Shown: one piece after another, positions 10,617 through 18,724 of the stretch
Layout of the letters: the number at the start of each line of letters is the position of its first letter
How positions within the stretch are numbered: position 1 is the stretch's first letter
Assembly (NCBI RefSeq): GCF_004342685.1
Contig: NZ_SMBZ01000028.1
Coordinates: 1 to 48,837 of the forward strand
Length of the DNA stretch: 48,837 bases
Direction of reading: 5' to 3'
Source of the DNA: Sphingobacterium alimentarium
Lineage (GTDB): Bacteria; Bacteroidota; Bacteroidia; Sphingobacteriales; Sphingobacteriaceae
The notes under the pieces: generated by a model
What the model saw: the letters and a program-made list of their open reading frames with translations, nothing else
Databases searched by the model: none
What the model was told of the DNA's origin: nothing
Made by a program: the position numbers and the translations under genes

Positions 10617-10811
10617 ATGGAAATCACAATAAAGATAGATAAGCGAAGCAAGCAGGCTAAAGTATTCTATGAATACCTTAAAACACTTCCTTTTGTAGAG
10701 CTTGAAGAACCTCGTTATAATAAAGATACTGAAAAGGCGATAAAGGAGGCGAAGTCGGGCAAGGCGACCAAAACCACCCTTGAAGATTTTAGAAAAGAAC
10801 TTTATTCGTAA
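10617..10811 (+). CDS. RelB/DUF2683-type antitoxin
   Basis: A 64-residue protein (MEITIKIDKRSKQAKVFYEY...LEDFRKELYS) with the size, charge and position of Bacteroidota antitoxins paired with YafQ-like toxins. Its TAA overlaps the toxin ATG by one base (TAATG), indicating translational coupling. Antitoxins of this type bind the toxin and repress their own promoter. The partner toxin is damaged here, so this antitoxin may now be an orphan. Confidence 0.7.
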   Translation: MEITIKIDKRSKQAKVFYEYLKTLPFVELEEPRYNKDTEKAIKEAKSGKATKTTLEDFRKELYS

Positions 10812-11221
10812 TGTATCAGCTTGAACAGACAGGAAAGTTTAAAAAAGATATTAAACTCGCAAAAAAGCGAGGTTTGGATATGCGACTACTCGATGAAGTC
10901 GTGACCCAATTGGTTGAAAAAGGCTCGCTCCCGCCAAAGAACAAACCGCACAAGTTGACGGGTAATTATAAAGGCTTTTGGGAGTGCCATATCCTACCCG
11001 ATTGGCTGTTAATTTGGGAACAGGGATACGAATTTTTCTTACGTTCATCCTTAAATTGTACTGCTATTACCAATAGTTCTGACATCGTATTTACCAGTTA
11101 CACAAGCTCAATAGCTATCGTAACTTCTTCTTTGAAGATGGGTAAATCTTCTTTTGTAACCAAGTTTATTTCCATGAAGATTAGTATTAAACTAGATGCT
11201 ACATTGCATCAGTTAAACTAA
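10811..11221 (+). pseudogene. YafQ/RelE-family mRNA interferase toxin, C-terminally replaced
   Basis: The first ~75 residues follow YafQ toxins (TGKFKKDIKLAKKRGLDM, HKLTGNYKGFWECHILPDWLLIWE). Just after WEQ the sequence switches to unrelated residues (GYEFFLRSSLNCTAITNSSD...). The usual C-terminal strand and helix ending in RxGTHSDLF, which carries catalytic histidine and arginine residues, are absent. The replaced tail overlaps a remnant of an opposite-strand gene. The toxin is therefore probably inactive. Confidence 0.7.
11098..11175 (-). pseudogene. 5' scrap of a Bacteroidota helix-turn-helix (excisionase-like) gene
   Basis: On the minus strand a 25-codon frame reads MEINLVTKEDLPIFKEEV before a stop. 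This resembles the start of the small helix-turn-helix proteins common on Bacteroidota mobile elements (MxxxLVTKEDLxxF). Nothing further of the gene remains. The call rests on a short match. Confidence 0.35.
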
Positions 11222-11301
11222 TCTAGACTAGAATGTTATAATACTTTTATTCTTGACCTTAAGTGGCATAAGTTGGCTCTAGAAGGTGAATACCCCCATT
11301 A

Positions 11302-11323
11302 TAGTATACTTAAAAGTATACTA
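11302..11323. repeat. 10-bp perfect inverted repeat
   Basis: TAGTATACTT, loop AA, AAGTATACTA. It lies in gene-free sequence between the toxin remnant and the methylase fragment, could be an operator or hairpin, and is followed by no T run. Nothing else is recognised in 11222-11451. Confidence 0.4.
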
Positions 11324-11451
11324 AATATCAATCTAAACTAACAGCAAAATAGATAAGATATATTCAAAGGATACCAGAATCTCCATTTGGACAAGTTAGA
11401 CCAAAAAAAGTAGGGCTCTGCCCAACTTCCGCTTGCTCAGAAAAAGAAAAG

Positions 11452-11640
11452 GGAAACTACGGTGTGGTTACCAGCAATATTCCATTTGGTGATACTAAGG
11501 TATTTGACCTTTCCTATTCTAGGAGAATAGATTCTGCAAGAGAGCAAGCTATCCTCAGGGTTCACAACTATTTTTTTTAAAGGGAACGGACATGCTCCGT
11601 GAAGGCGGTGCTCTAGCTTTCATAACTTTTCAGGGTGTCA
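11452..11640 (+). pseudogene. N6-adenine DNA methylase fragment of a conjugative element
   Basis: The frame reads NYGVVTSNIPFGDTKVFDLSYS and, after a one-base loss in an eight-T run near 11571-11578, FLKGTDMLREGGALAFITFQG. This matches the motif IV region (NPPF-like, here SNIPFG) and following strands of the very large methylase/helicase proteins carried by Bacteroidota conjugative transposons. Only ~65 codons remain. Bases 11641-11815 hold no gene I can recognise. Confidence 0.6.
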
Positions 11641-11815
11641 CTCAAATGCCTCCATTTAGGATGAGTTTTACAGAATTGTAAAATTTCCGAGAGTTTTGAA
11701 TTATTTTTGCTTAAAAAACACGGTTTAATATAATTACCACATCACAATACAATAAAATAAACACATCTTGTTTTAATAAAAATAGCACCGCAGTGTTTAA
11801 TAAATTTATAAGGAC

Positions 11816-12595
11816 ATGGCAACACCACGTGAAAGATTTCTAGAGGCCCTAAAATTCTTGCAAGAGCTACAGGAAAAGAGAATTGTAGGCGTTCATACAG
11901 ATCATATGCCGAACAGGAAATACCGTGAGATACTTTCCAAGAATGGTTTTATACGAGAGGTAGTTAAGGGATGGTATATCATCACGAGTCCAGAGGAAAA
12001 GGATGGTGAGACAACAGCCTGGTATAGCTCCTATTGGGATTTTGTTGCTATATTTCTGGAAAGAAAGTATGGTGATAATTGGTGCCTGTCTGCCGATCAG
12101 TCATTATTGCTACACGCGGCCAATCAATCGGTACCACAGCAATTGCTTGTTCGTTCACCACAAGGAAACAACAATCCTACGCCATTGCCACATAATACCT
12201 CTTTGTTCAATATCCGTGGAGAACTGCCATCTGCAGATCAGCTTATCGTAACCCCAAACGGTATCCGGATGTACAATCTACAATCAGCATTAATATACAG
12301 TTCTGCCAGCACCTATACCCGTAATGCTATTGATGCACGAACAGTATTGTCAATGATACGCGATGCTTCGGAGCTTTTACCAGTACTTCTAGAGAACGGA
12401 CATACTACTTTAGCCGGACGCCTTGCTGGCGCTTTCCGTAATATTGACAGGAACAAGATAGCCAATCAAATTATAGACACTTTTAAACAGGCAGACTATG
12501 ATATCCGTGAAGAAGACCCTTTTGAAAGAAAACTGGACCTAAAGTTGTCCACGCGTGAACGTTCACCCTACGCTAACCGTATACGCCTGATGTGA
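11816..12595 (+). CDS. N-terminal half of a split Fic family protein (winged-helix region)
   Basis: The 259-residue product (MATPRERFLEALKFLQELQE...) resembles the N-terminal half of ~520-residue Fic proteins, with an AbiEi-like winged-helix start (NGFIREVVKGWYII) and the conserved blocks GDNWCLSADQSL, AGRLAGAFRNI and SPYANRIRLM. The frame ends in TGA at 12593-12595, where relatives continue with tryptophan (RIRLMW). The following sequence, in the same frame, is the Fic domain. So either a TGG-to-TGA change has split one gene, or the two halves are made separately. No other damage is visible. Confidence 0.75.
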   Translation: MATPRERFLEALKFLQELQEKRIVGVHTDHMPNRKYREILSKNGFIREVVKGWYIITSPEEKDGETTAWYSSYWDFVAIFLERKYGDNWCLSADQSLLLHAANQSVPQQLLVRSPQGNNNPTPLPHNTSLFNIRGELPSADQLIVTPNGIRMYNLQSALIYSSASTYTRNAIDARTVLSMIRDASELLPVLLENGHTTLAGRLAGAFRNIDRNKIANQIIDTFKQADYDIREEDPFERKLDLKLSTRERSPYANRIRLM

Positions 12596-12601
12596 ACACT
12601 A

Positions 12602-13375
12602 ATGCGTGAGGTTGTGATCAAAAACTTTCCTGCTGCACCTGGTATTCCAGCCAATCATGATTTATATGTTAAAAATATTGACGATGTATATGTGACAGAT
12701 GCTTACCACTCACTATCCATTGAGCGTTACCGAGTAACGCCCGAGCTTATTGCCAAGGTAAGTTCAGGCGAATGGAATGCCAAGGAAAATGAGGAAGACC
12801 GTAAGCAACGTGATGCGATGGCTGCCAGAGGCTATTATCAAGCTTTCCTGTCTGTAAAAGAAAGTATAAGAGCTGTTTTACAAGGAAAAAGTGCCGGTAT
12901 ACAAGCAGATATGGATCATTCAAAATGGTATAGAGAGCTGTTTGACCCAAGTGTAACTGCTGGAATACTGAAAGCATCAGATCTTGCCGGTTATCGTAAT
13001 CATCAGGTATATATAGGTAATTCAAAGCATGTTCCACTTAGCGTAGACGCTATGAGAGATGCTATACCTATATTGTTTGAAATGCTCGAAGAAGAACCAG
13101 AAGGTTCTGTTAGGGCTGTTTTAGGACATTTTATATTTGTATTCATTCACCCTTACATGGACGGTAACGGACGGATAGGAAGGTTCTTAATGAATGCCAT
13201 GTTGGCTTCTGGAGGCTATCCATGGACAGTGATACCCGTGGAAAGAAGAGATGAATTTATGCAAGCGCTTGAAAAAGCAAGCGTAGATCAGGATATTGCT
13301 CCTTTTGCTGCTTTTGTTGGTTATCTGGTTAATGAGGGAATGAAAGGAAAAGCTGTAGCTGTATTACCGGCATAA
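12602..13375 (+). CDS. Fic domain protein (AMPylator-type), C-terminal half of the split gene
   Basis: It restarts at an ATG only six bases after the TGA and in the same frame, which would allow termination-reinitiation. The active-site motif HPYMDGNGRIGR is complete at residues 183-194 (consensus HxFxDGNGRxxR), so the catalytic histidine and phosphate-binding residues are present. Upstream, SLSIER (residues 37-42) occupies the place of the inhibitory (S/T)xxxE(G/N) helix; relatives have G or N where this has R. Fic enzymes usually transfer AMP to target proteins. The target is unknown. Confidence 0.8.
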   Translation: MREVVIKNFPAAPGIPANHDLYVKNIDDVYVTDAYHSLSIERYRVTPELIAKVSSGEWNAKENEEDRKQRDAMAARGYYQAFLSVKESIRAVLQGKSAGIQADMDHSKWYRELFDPSVTAGILKASDLAGYRNHQVYIGNSKHVPLSVDAMRDAIPILFEMLEEEPEGSVRAVLGHFIFVFIHPYMDGNGRIGRFLMNAMLASGGYPWTVIPVERRDEFMQALEKASVDQDIAPFAAFVGYLVNEGMKGKAVAVLPA

Positions 13376-13407
13376 CCTTTAATCCATAGAAGTTAAATAA
13401 TCATGTT

Positions 13408-13451
13408 GAAAGCAAAAAGGATTGGCAGTATTGTCAATCCTTTTTGCTTTC
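13408..13451 (+). terminator. rho-independent terminator after fic
   Basis: A perfect 17-bp stem (GAAAGCAAAAAGGATTG with its complement) with a 10-nt loop lies 33 bases after the fic stop. The A- and T-rich arms would let it work in either direction. Confidence 0.75.
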
Positions 13452-13614
13452 TAACTCTGTACCAAATGCTGTAAATCCATTAGTTTCCTGCAAGATTGAC
13501 TGATAAAAAAATTGCCTAGCGTGATCTATATCCCTTTCCTCCCGTTCCCCCCACTCGTCAATCCCATATTAGGTTAATTCTGCGACTATCTAAACCATTT
13601 ATTTACGTTCTATT

Positions 13615-14256
13615 TTAGTTCAGCGCGCAATTTGGCTTGGATATCCTCAGCGTGTTTGACCAGCTCTTGTCCAGATAGGCAATTTGGCTCTGAATCGATT
13701 CCTTCTCGAAATCCGCATTAAATTCCCTCCCCAATTGTAAATCCTCGGGGTCAAAATTGTAATCTTTATTTCCGAGCAAAGTTTGAATGACTCTAATATC
13801 CAGGTCCGGGCCAAACACTTATGCGATATTCAAAATAGCTTTGGATTCTCCAGACCCAGCTTCTTCCGCCGCCTTGGTTAGGATATATTTCAGACAAACT
13901 CTTGCTGCTTTGTCGATATCGTCTGCTGCGGTAAGCCAATCGTTATCATCCTCTGTTTTAATTTGTTCCATGGTTGCCGGATTAGCATGCCTTTCCTGAA
14001 CAGTGTCCGAAACAGCTTTATAAAGCTCATCTTCTGTTGTAAAGATGTTTTCTATTGCCGATGATGCTTTAGCTTTTTGAAGTGCAATCGTATTGACCAA
14101 TATATACGGATTAGGCAGACGTTGAACATTATTATTTACGCCCGCTAATGCTTTGGCAGCGGTAACCAATTTTTTTAAAATATCAATGCCCTCACTAATG
14201 GCCACCGGAGGCATTAGCGGAAGATCATTAAAAGGTTTTGTTCTATCGTACGGCAT
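13615..14256 (-). pseudogene. chimeric Fic N-terminal fragment with unknown C-terminal part
   Basis: On the minus strand the first ~95 residues (MPYDRTKPFNDLPLMPP, KASSAIENIFTTEDELYKA) are a Fic N-terminal domain with a textbook inhibitory motif, S65 to N70 (SSAIEN). At about residue 95 the match stops and the frame continues into sequence I do not recognise (DNDWLTAADDIDKAARVC...). A TAA at 13819-13821 interrupts it, followed in the same frame by VFGPDLDIRVIQTLLGNKDY to 13615. The Fic catalytic domain is absent. The gene is the product of a fusion or deletion plus a nonsense change. Confidence 0.65.
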
Positions 14257-14321
14257 ATCTGTTCAATTATCGTCTAATATTGGACATATACACAAGGAAA
14301 GAAAATGGACATATTTAGCAT

Positions 14322-14354
14322 ACATGTTCATTTTATCAAAAAAAATGAACATGT
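14322..14354. repeat. 13-bp inverted repeat
   Basis: ACATGTTCATTTT, a 7-nt loop, then AAAATGAACATGT. It sits upstream of the minus-strand Fic fragment. The nearby direct repeat GGACATAT (14282-14289, 14308-14315) suggests an old operator region. No gene is seen between 14257 and 14495. Confidence 0.5.
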
Positions 14355-14495
14355 ACTGATTAAAAGTCCACTATTCAGTAAAACTGATAATTCAAGGTTC
14401 TAATAGTAATTTACCGTACTTAACCGCTCCAAGTCCTCAAAAATATGTTTCGACATTTGTTCGGTTGGAGCTACAAAAAAACGACTTCAAATGGA

Positions 14496-15196
14496 AGGGC
14501 ACTGAAAAAGGCCTCTATTTAGTAAACTGCAATAAAAGGAGTAGAAAACAAAAGGTTTCTGCTCCTTTTTCGTATCTTAAAGTCGTCTATAACGGATACC
14601 AAGATGCTCTCTACTCAACAAAAAATACAGTTCAGATCCTATTCAGGATTGTACGATATCATTGTTCCTAAAGATAATCTACTTCGAAAAATCAACGATC
14701 TTATCGATTTCAGTTTTATCTACGAGGAGCTGTTAGCTAAATATTGCCATACGAATGGTCGTACAGCAGAGAGTCCAATTAAGATGTTCAAGTACCTTGT
14801 TTTAAAAACTATATAAACCGTTTGGGATGTAGATGTTGTCGAGCTAGGTATGATATGTCCTTTAAATACTTTCTTGAAATAGCTCCAGAAGAGGATGTAA
14901 TCAATTCAAGTTCGCTTACTAAATTCCGCAAACTACGATTGAAAGATATGGATCTATCGAATCTGTTGATTAATAAAACCGTATCGATTGCTCTTGAAAA
15001 AGATATTATTAAATCCAAATCTATCATCGTAGAGGCGACCCATACCCATTCCAGATCGAACCCATATACAGCATTAGAAGTACTCAAGGAACGCTCCAAG
15101 TTATTAAGGAAGGTGATTTATCAGATCAATGAGGAATAAGGAGAATCTGCCCAAAAAATGAAAGAATCCAATAAGTTGAGACTTTTTCAGTGCCCC
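14496..15196 (+). mobile_element. IS1182-type element, internally deleted (701 bp)
   Basis: The terminal inverted repeats are GGGCACTGAAAAAG at 14497-14510 and its complement at 15182-15195. An 8-bp direct repeat CAAATGGA flanks the element exactly (14488-14495 and 15197-15204), which marks it as an insertion. A full IS1182 element is ~1.6-1.8 kb. This copy holds only the N-terminal part of the transposase, so about half has been lost internally while both ends are kept. Confidence 0.75.
14604..15139 (+). pseudogene. IS1182-family transposase, N-terminal part, frameshifted
   Basis: The first frame (MLSTQQKIQFRSYSGLYDII...MFKYLVLKTI, 14604-14816) and the second (RYDMSFKYFLEIAPEEDVIN...EATHTHSRSNPYTALEVL, to 15139) form the N-terminal ~180 residues of an IS1182 transposase. 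They are joined across a frameshift near 14815-14850. The acidic catalytic residues of the C-terminal half are missing. Confidence 0.75.
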
Positions 15197-15213
15197 CAAA
15201 TGGAGTCACTTTT

Positions 15214-15960
15214 TTATTCTAACACTTCTTTTAAAAACATTAAGAGGTGATTCCAAGCACGCTTAGCCATGACGGGATTATAATCTCCCGAAGCAGGATT
15301 TGTAAAAGTGTGTCCACTATTCGCATAAGTTATAATCTGGTAATCCGCTTTGCCTTCCTTTAATTCCTTTTCAAGGTTATCATAGTCAGCCTTGCTTACC
15401 GATTTGTCCTCTGCAGGATGCTGCACCAATACTTTAGTCTCTATCGGTCCATTAGGCCTGTCGGCCGCCTTGGCCAGCCCTCCATGAATGCTTACCGCTC
15501 CTACGACCTTCATATTGGCTCTAGCAACCTCTAAAGCACCCGTGCCGCCAAAACAATAACCAATTACAGCGATTTTATTGGCATTCGCCCCTTGGCGAAT
15601 GAACTCATCCAGAGCCAGCTGTATACGATGCTGATATGCTTTGAAATCGGACTTATACTGACCCGCCAGTTTGCCCGCAGTTGCATTGTCCTGTGGAATG
15701 TTTCCTTCGCCGTATATGTCCGCTATGAATACCTTATAGCCCTGCTTATTCAATGCCACCGCAGCATCTTTAGCTTCTTGGTCTATGCCCTTCCAAGCAG
15801 GGAGGATTAGCACGCCAGGCGCTTCTGCCGAGGAAGAAGATAATAAAGCAAGTCCTTTAAGCTTTTGTGAATTATCTTGATAGAGAACTTCTTTATATGT
15901 TTGGCTATATCCGTAGGTTAAATTCATGACGATGAATAATATTGTAAATAGATTTTTCAT
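15214..15960 (-). CDS. secreted dienelactone hydrolase family protein
   Basis: A 248-residue alpha/beta hydrolase with an N-terminal signal peptide (MKNLFTILFIVMNLTYGYSQ). The nucleophile elbow is GYCFGG with Cys136. D185 in HPAEDKSV and H217 in ANSGHTFT complete the Cys-Asp-His triad of dienelactone hydrolases. The export signal suggests a periplasmic or outer-membrane-facing hydrolase; the substrate is unknown. Its stop lies just right of the deleted IS1182 element. This is the first intact gene after the decayed region. Confidence 0.85.
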   Translation of the reverse strand: MKNLFTILFIVMNLTYGYSQTYKEVLYQDNSQKLKGLALLSSSSAEAPGVLILPAWKGIDQEAKDAAVALNKQGYKVFIADIYGEGNIPQDNATAGKLAGQYKSDFKAYQHRIQLALDEFIRQGANANKIAVIGYCFGGTGALEVARANMKVVGAVSIHGGLAKAADRPNGPIETKVLVQHPAEDKSVSKADYDNLEKELKEGKADYQIITYANSGHTFTNPASGDYNPVMAKRAWNHLLMFLKEVLE

Positions 15961-16034
15961 AATTATCTAGATTAGTATGATCTAATTTACAACATATAAT
16001 ACAGAAAATTTGTTCTTAAAATTGAAAATCAATG

Positions 16035-18719
16035 TTATTCAGTCTTTTTAGAGAAGTTAAACACAGCTTTCAGAATAGCCATTCTTCCACGTAACTCATA
16101 ATTATTCTGGGACTGCATATTCGCATTGATGTTATACGTTTCAAAATTTTTAATATTTCCAATATTAGTTATGTTCAGCTCAAAATCAGTCTTCCATTTT
16201 TTATACGTATAGCGCATAAATGTATCGAGGAATAGATAATTAATATCCTTCAAATTTTGCTGCTGGCTAAACAAATGACGACCACTTACACGCATATGAA
16301 AACCTTTAAACAGTGTAATCGGAAAGCCCAAATTCTGCGTAATATTAAAGGTATTTCGATCGAGTCCGTGATTTGCTTTTAATTGTTTAGTCGTTGTCCA
16401 ACCTAAATTCCCGAAGTAAGATAAATTCAGTTTTTTCCATACCTTGGCCTCGATTCTCGGACTTATAGTATATGTCGTATTTAGAAAAGGCAGCAATTCA
16501 TCATTGAAAATCTGATTGTAATCTGTCCAGGCGATAGATGAACCAATCTTAATCGTGGTTGCCCAATTGAATAGGTATTTATCAAAACCGACATTCACGC
16601 CATAATTCTTCACTTCATTTTCCTGCTGAACCAAAATAACTTGAGAATTATCTTCTTCAATCCTATTTGAAATCATAGTAGTTGCTTGGGAAATAGTGTA
16701 GGTTAATCCTACATTATAAAAAAGAAGCTTTACGGTCCTACCCGTCTTATAATTCAACCCAAAATTATTTGAGATAGATTCATTTATACCCGCCGTATTA
16801 TTAGAAATCATACGGTAATTGCGTACAATCAGACCGCGATACACATCTTCAATATTGCCGAACGTATTGCTCCTTTGATAATTGAAAGACAATTCATTTT
16901 CGGGATCTAAATTATATTTGCTTGAAAAGCTGGGGCTAAACATAACTTTATCCAAATTCTCACTTAGTTGAAAAAGAGGATCTTTATAGGAGGTATTTTG
17001 TAAAGCCAAAGGCAAAATCAGCTGTGAAGAAAAACGACGGTATCTATAATCATAGGACGCCTGAATCCCTATAGAAGATCGTAACCACAGCATATCGTTC
17101 TGGGTATCCTTAGCATCTAGCTGTATCGGTGATCCCCCATCCAAGATTGCAATATCCGATTGTAAGTTTTGCTTGTCTGCTATAAAATTCACACTATAAT
17201 ACTGCCCAATTTTACCCTTTGGCAATCTATAGCCCAAACTAAGGTTTGTCAGCCATGAAGGAACCTCAACATTTTGAATGGTTCGGTCGTAAGGCTCAGC
17301 TTCCTTTAATAAAACATTAAATACTCCCGGAATAACTTCTAACGTTTGTGGTTTAGACCCATAATTTAAGTACCAACCGAATTGTATTATATTCCCATTA
17401 TTCAATGCGGGTACATAATCTACTTTATTTTTGAACCCCTTAATCAAGTGATTGCGCGATAAATCAAATATTGAGGTATTAGATGTTACCGTCGCTAATG
17501 AATTTTCATCTTCATATTCCCAAGCAAACTCATTGTTGAAATAGAATCTTTCAATGTTCTTTGCTAACGCAAAATTGAATGAGCCTAACCATTCCCTCGT
17601 TTTGGCGTATTGACTTTCATCAAAACTTATATTTCCATTTTCAGTCAAATAAGTGGTTCTCCCTGCAAAATTTTTGGTGCTACGTTCGTATACACCTTGG
17701 ATATTAGAGGTAAGCTGCCAATCCTTTTTCAACTTATACATGTTATTGGCATTCACCCCAACCGAATTATTCATGAAATAATGTGCTTTTGCTAAAGGAG
17801 GATTCCCAACGGTTCCTAGAGTTAATAGATTATTAATCTGCGTTCGGCCTAATCGAGCTAATATTGAGGAAGAATTAAAACCAACTAAATCCCCTTGCAA
17901 TTCATTTCCAATATTATTTCCTTGCAATACATTTAACCCTTTGTATCTTTTGTTGAATAAAACCGTATTTGATTCCAAATCATATTGTTTGGGAAGACCC
18001 GCTCCAAGTTTAGCTTGTCCAGAAACAGAAATTTTTGCTTCATCCTTGATTACAAGATTTATTGCCACCTCTTCGGTATACCGCTTGTTTTTGAGCACTT
18101 TCATATGCTCATGATTATTGAGCACCTGCACATCCTGTACCAGTTTGTGCGCTATAGTTTTAGTACCAATGCTATATTTGTCCTTCAGCAAATCATCACC
18201 ATCTAGATAAAAATTAGAAACCGATTTGCCTTGGTATTTTATCTGTCCCGATTCCGAAACCTCAATACCCGGCATCCGCTTTAACACATCACCTATCGAA
18301 CGGTCCTCATCTTGAGCAAAAGAAGAAACATTGTATGAAAGTGTATCGCCTTGTTGTCGTACATGAGGTCTACTCTTTATTTCGACATCTTCGAGCAAAA
18401 TGGTGTTTTCTTCCAGTTCAATTGTCTGTACCGCCCCTATTCCCACACCATCAATTCTCTTTTTCTTATAACCCAAATGATTGACTTCAATATAAGCACC
18501 TGTTATATCTTTTGAGGTCCGTAGACTAAAGCTGCCGTCTTTATCTGAAGATTTAAAAGCAATGATCTTATTTTCATTGTTTTTTAGAAGTACCGTAATG
18601 GCCTGAAGTCCTTTCTTGGTTTTAGCATCAATAACTTTACCCGAAATTTCTGTTCCTTGTCCAAAAGCATTTGTAAAGAATAGAAAACTACAAAACAGAA
18701 CTAAGATGTATTGACGCAT
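16035..18719 (-). CDS. outer-membrane beta-barrel protein with carboxypeptidase-regulatory-like domain (TonB-receptor-like)
   Basis: An 894-residue protein with a signal peptide (MRQYILVLFCSFLFFTNAFG), then a CarboxypepD_reg-like domain (EISGKVIDAKTKKGLQAITV), a plug-like segment (VLKRMPGIEVSESGQIKYQG) and a long C-terminal region of alternating aromatic strands typical of a beta-barrel. It is the last gene of a three-gene minus-strand operon behind two GLPGLI genes, with a 5-bp gap to the nearer one. Such barrels co-occur with GLPGLI proteins in Bacteroidota. The cargo is unknown, and I see no clear TonB box. Confidence 0.8.
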   Translation of the reverse strand: MRQYILVLFCSFLFFTNAFGQGTEISGKVIDAKTKKGLQAITVLLKNNENKIIAFKSSDKDGSFSLRTSKDITGAYIEVNHLGYKKKRIDGVGIGAVQTIELEENTILLEDVEIKSRPHVRQQGDTLSYNVSSFAQDEDRSIGDVLKRMPGIEVSESGQIKYQGKSVSNFYLDGDDLLKDKYSIGTKTIAHKLVQDVQVLNNHEHMKVLKNKRYTEEVAINLVIKDEAKISVSGQAKLGAGLPKQYDLESNTVLFNKRYKGLNVLQGNNIGNELQGDLVGFNSSSILARLGRTQINNLLTLGTVGNPPLAKAHYFMNNSVGVNANNMYKLKKDWQLTSNIQGVYERSTKNFAGRTTYLTENGNISFDESQYAKTREWLGSFNFALAKNIERFYFNNEFAWEYEDENSLATVTSNTSIFDLSRNHLIKGFKNKVDYVPALNNGNIIQFGWYLNYGSKPQTLEVIPGVFNVLLKEAEPYDRTIQNVEVPSWLTNLSLGYRLPKGKIGQYYSVNFIADKQNLQSDIAILDGGSPIQLDAKDTQNDMLWLRSSIGIQASYDYRYRRFSSQLILPLALQNTSYKDPLFQLSENLDKVMFSPSFSSKYNLDPENELSFNYQRSNTFGNIEDVYRGLIVRNYRMISNNTAGINESISNNFGLNYKTGRTVKLLFYNVGLTYTISQATTMISNRIEEDNSQVILVQQENEVKNYGVNVGFDKYLFNWATTIKIGSSIAWTDYNQIFNDELLPFLNTTYTISPRIEAKVWKKLNLSYFGNLGWTTTKQLKANHGLDRNTFNITQNLGFPITLFKGFHMRVSGRHLFSQQQNLKDINYLFLDTFMRYTYKKWKTDFELNITNIGNIKNFETYNINANMQSQNNYELRGRMAILKAVFNFSKKTE

Positions 18720-18724
18720 ACAGA

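Noticed and set aside
2146..14256. Recoding of stop codons (an altered genetic code or programmed read-through) as the cause of the many in-frame stops
   Set aside because: All three stop codons are involved, frameshifts occur in the same genes, and intact genes elsewhere in the window end normally with the same codons.
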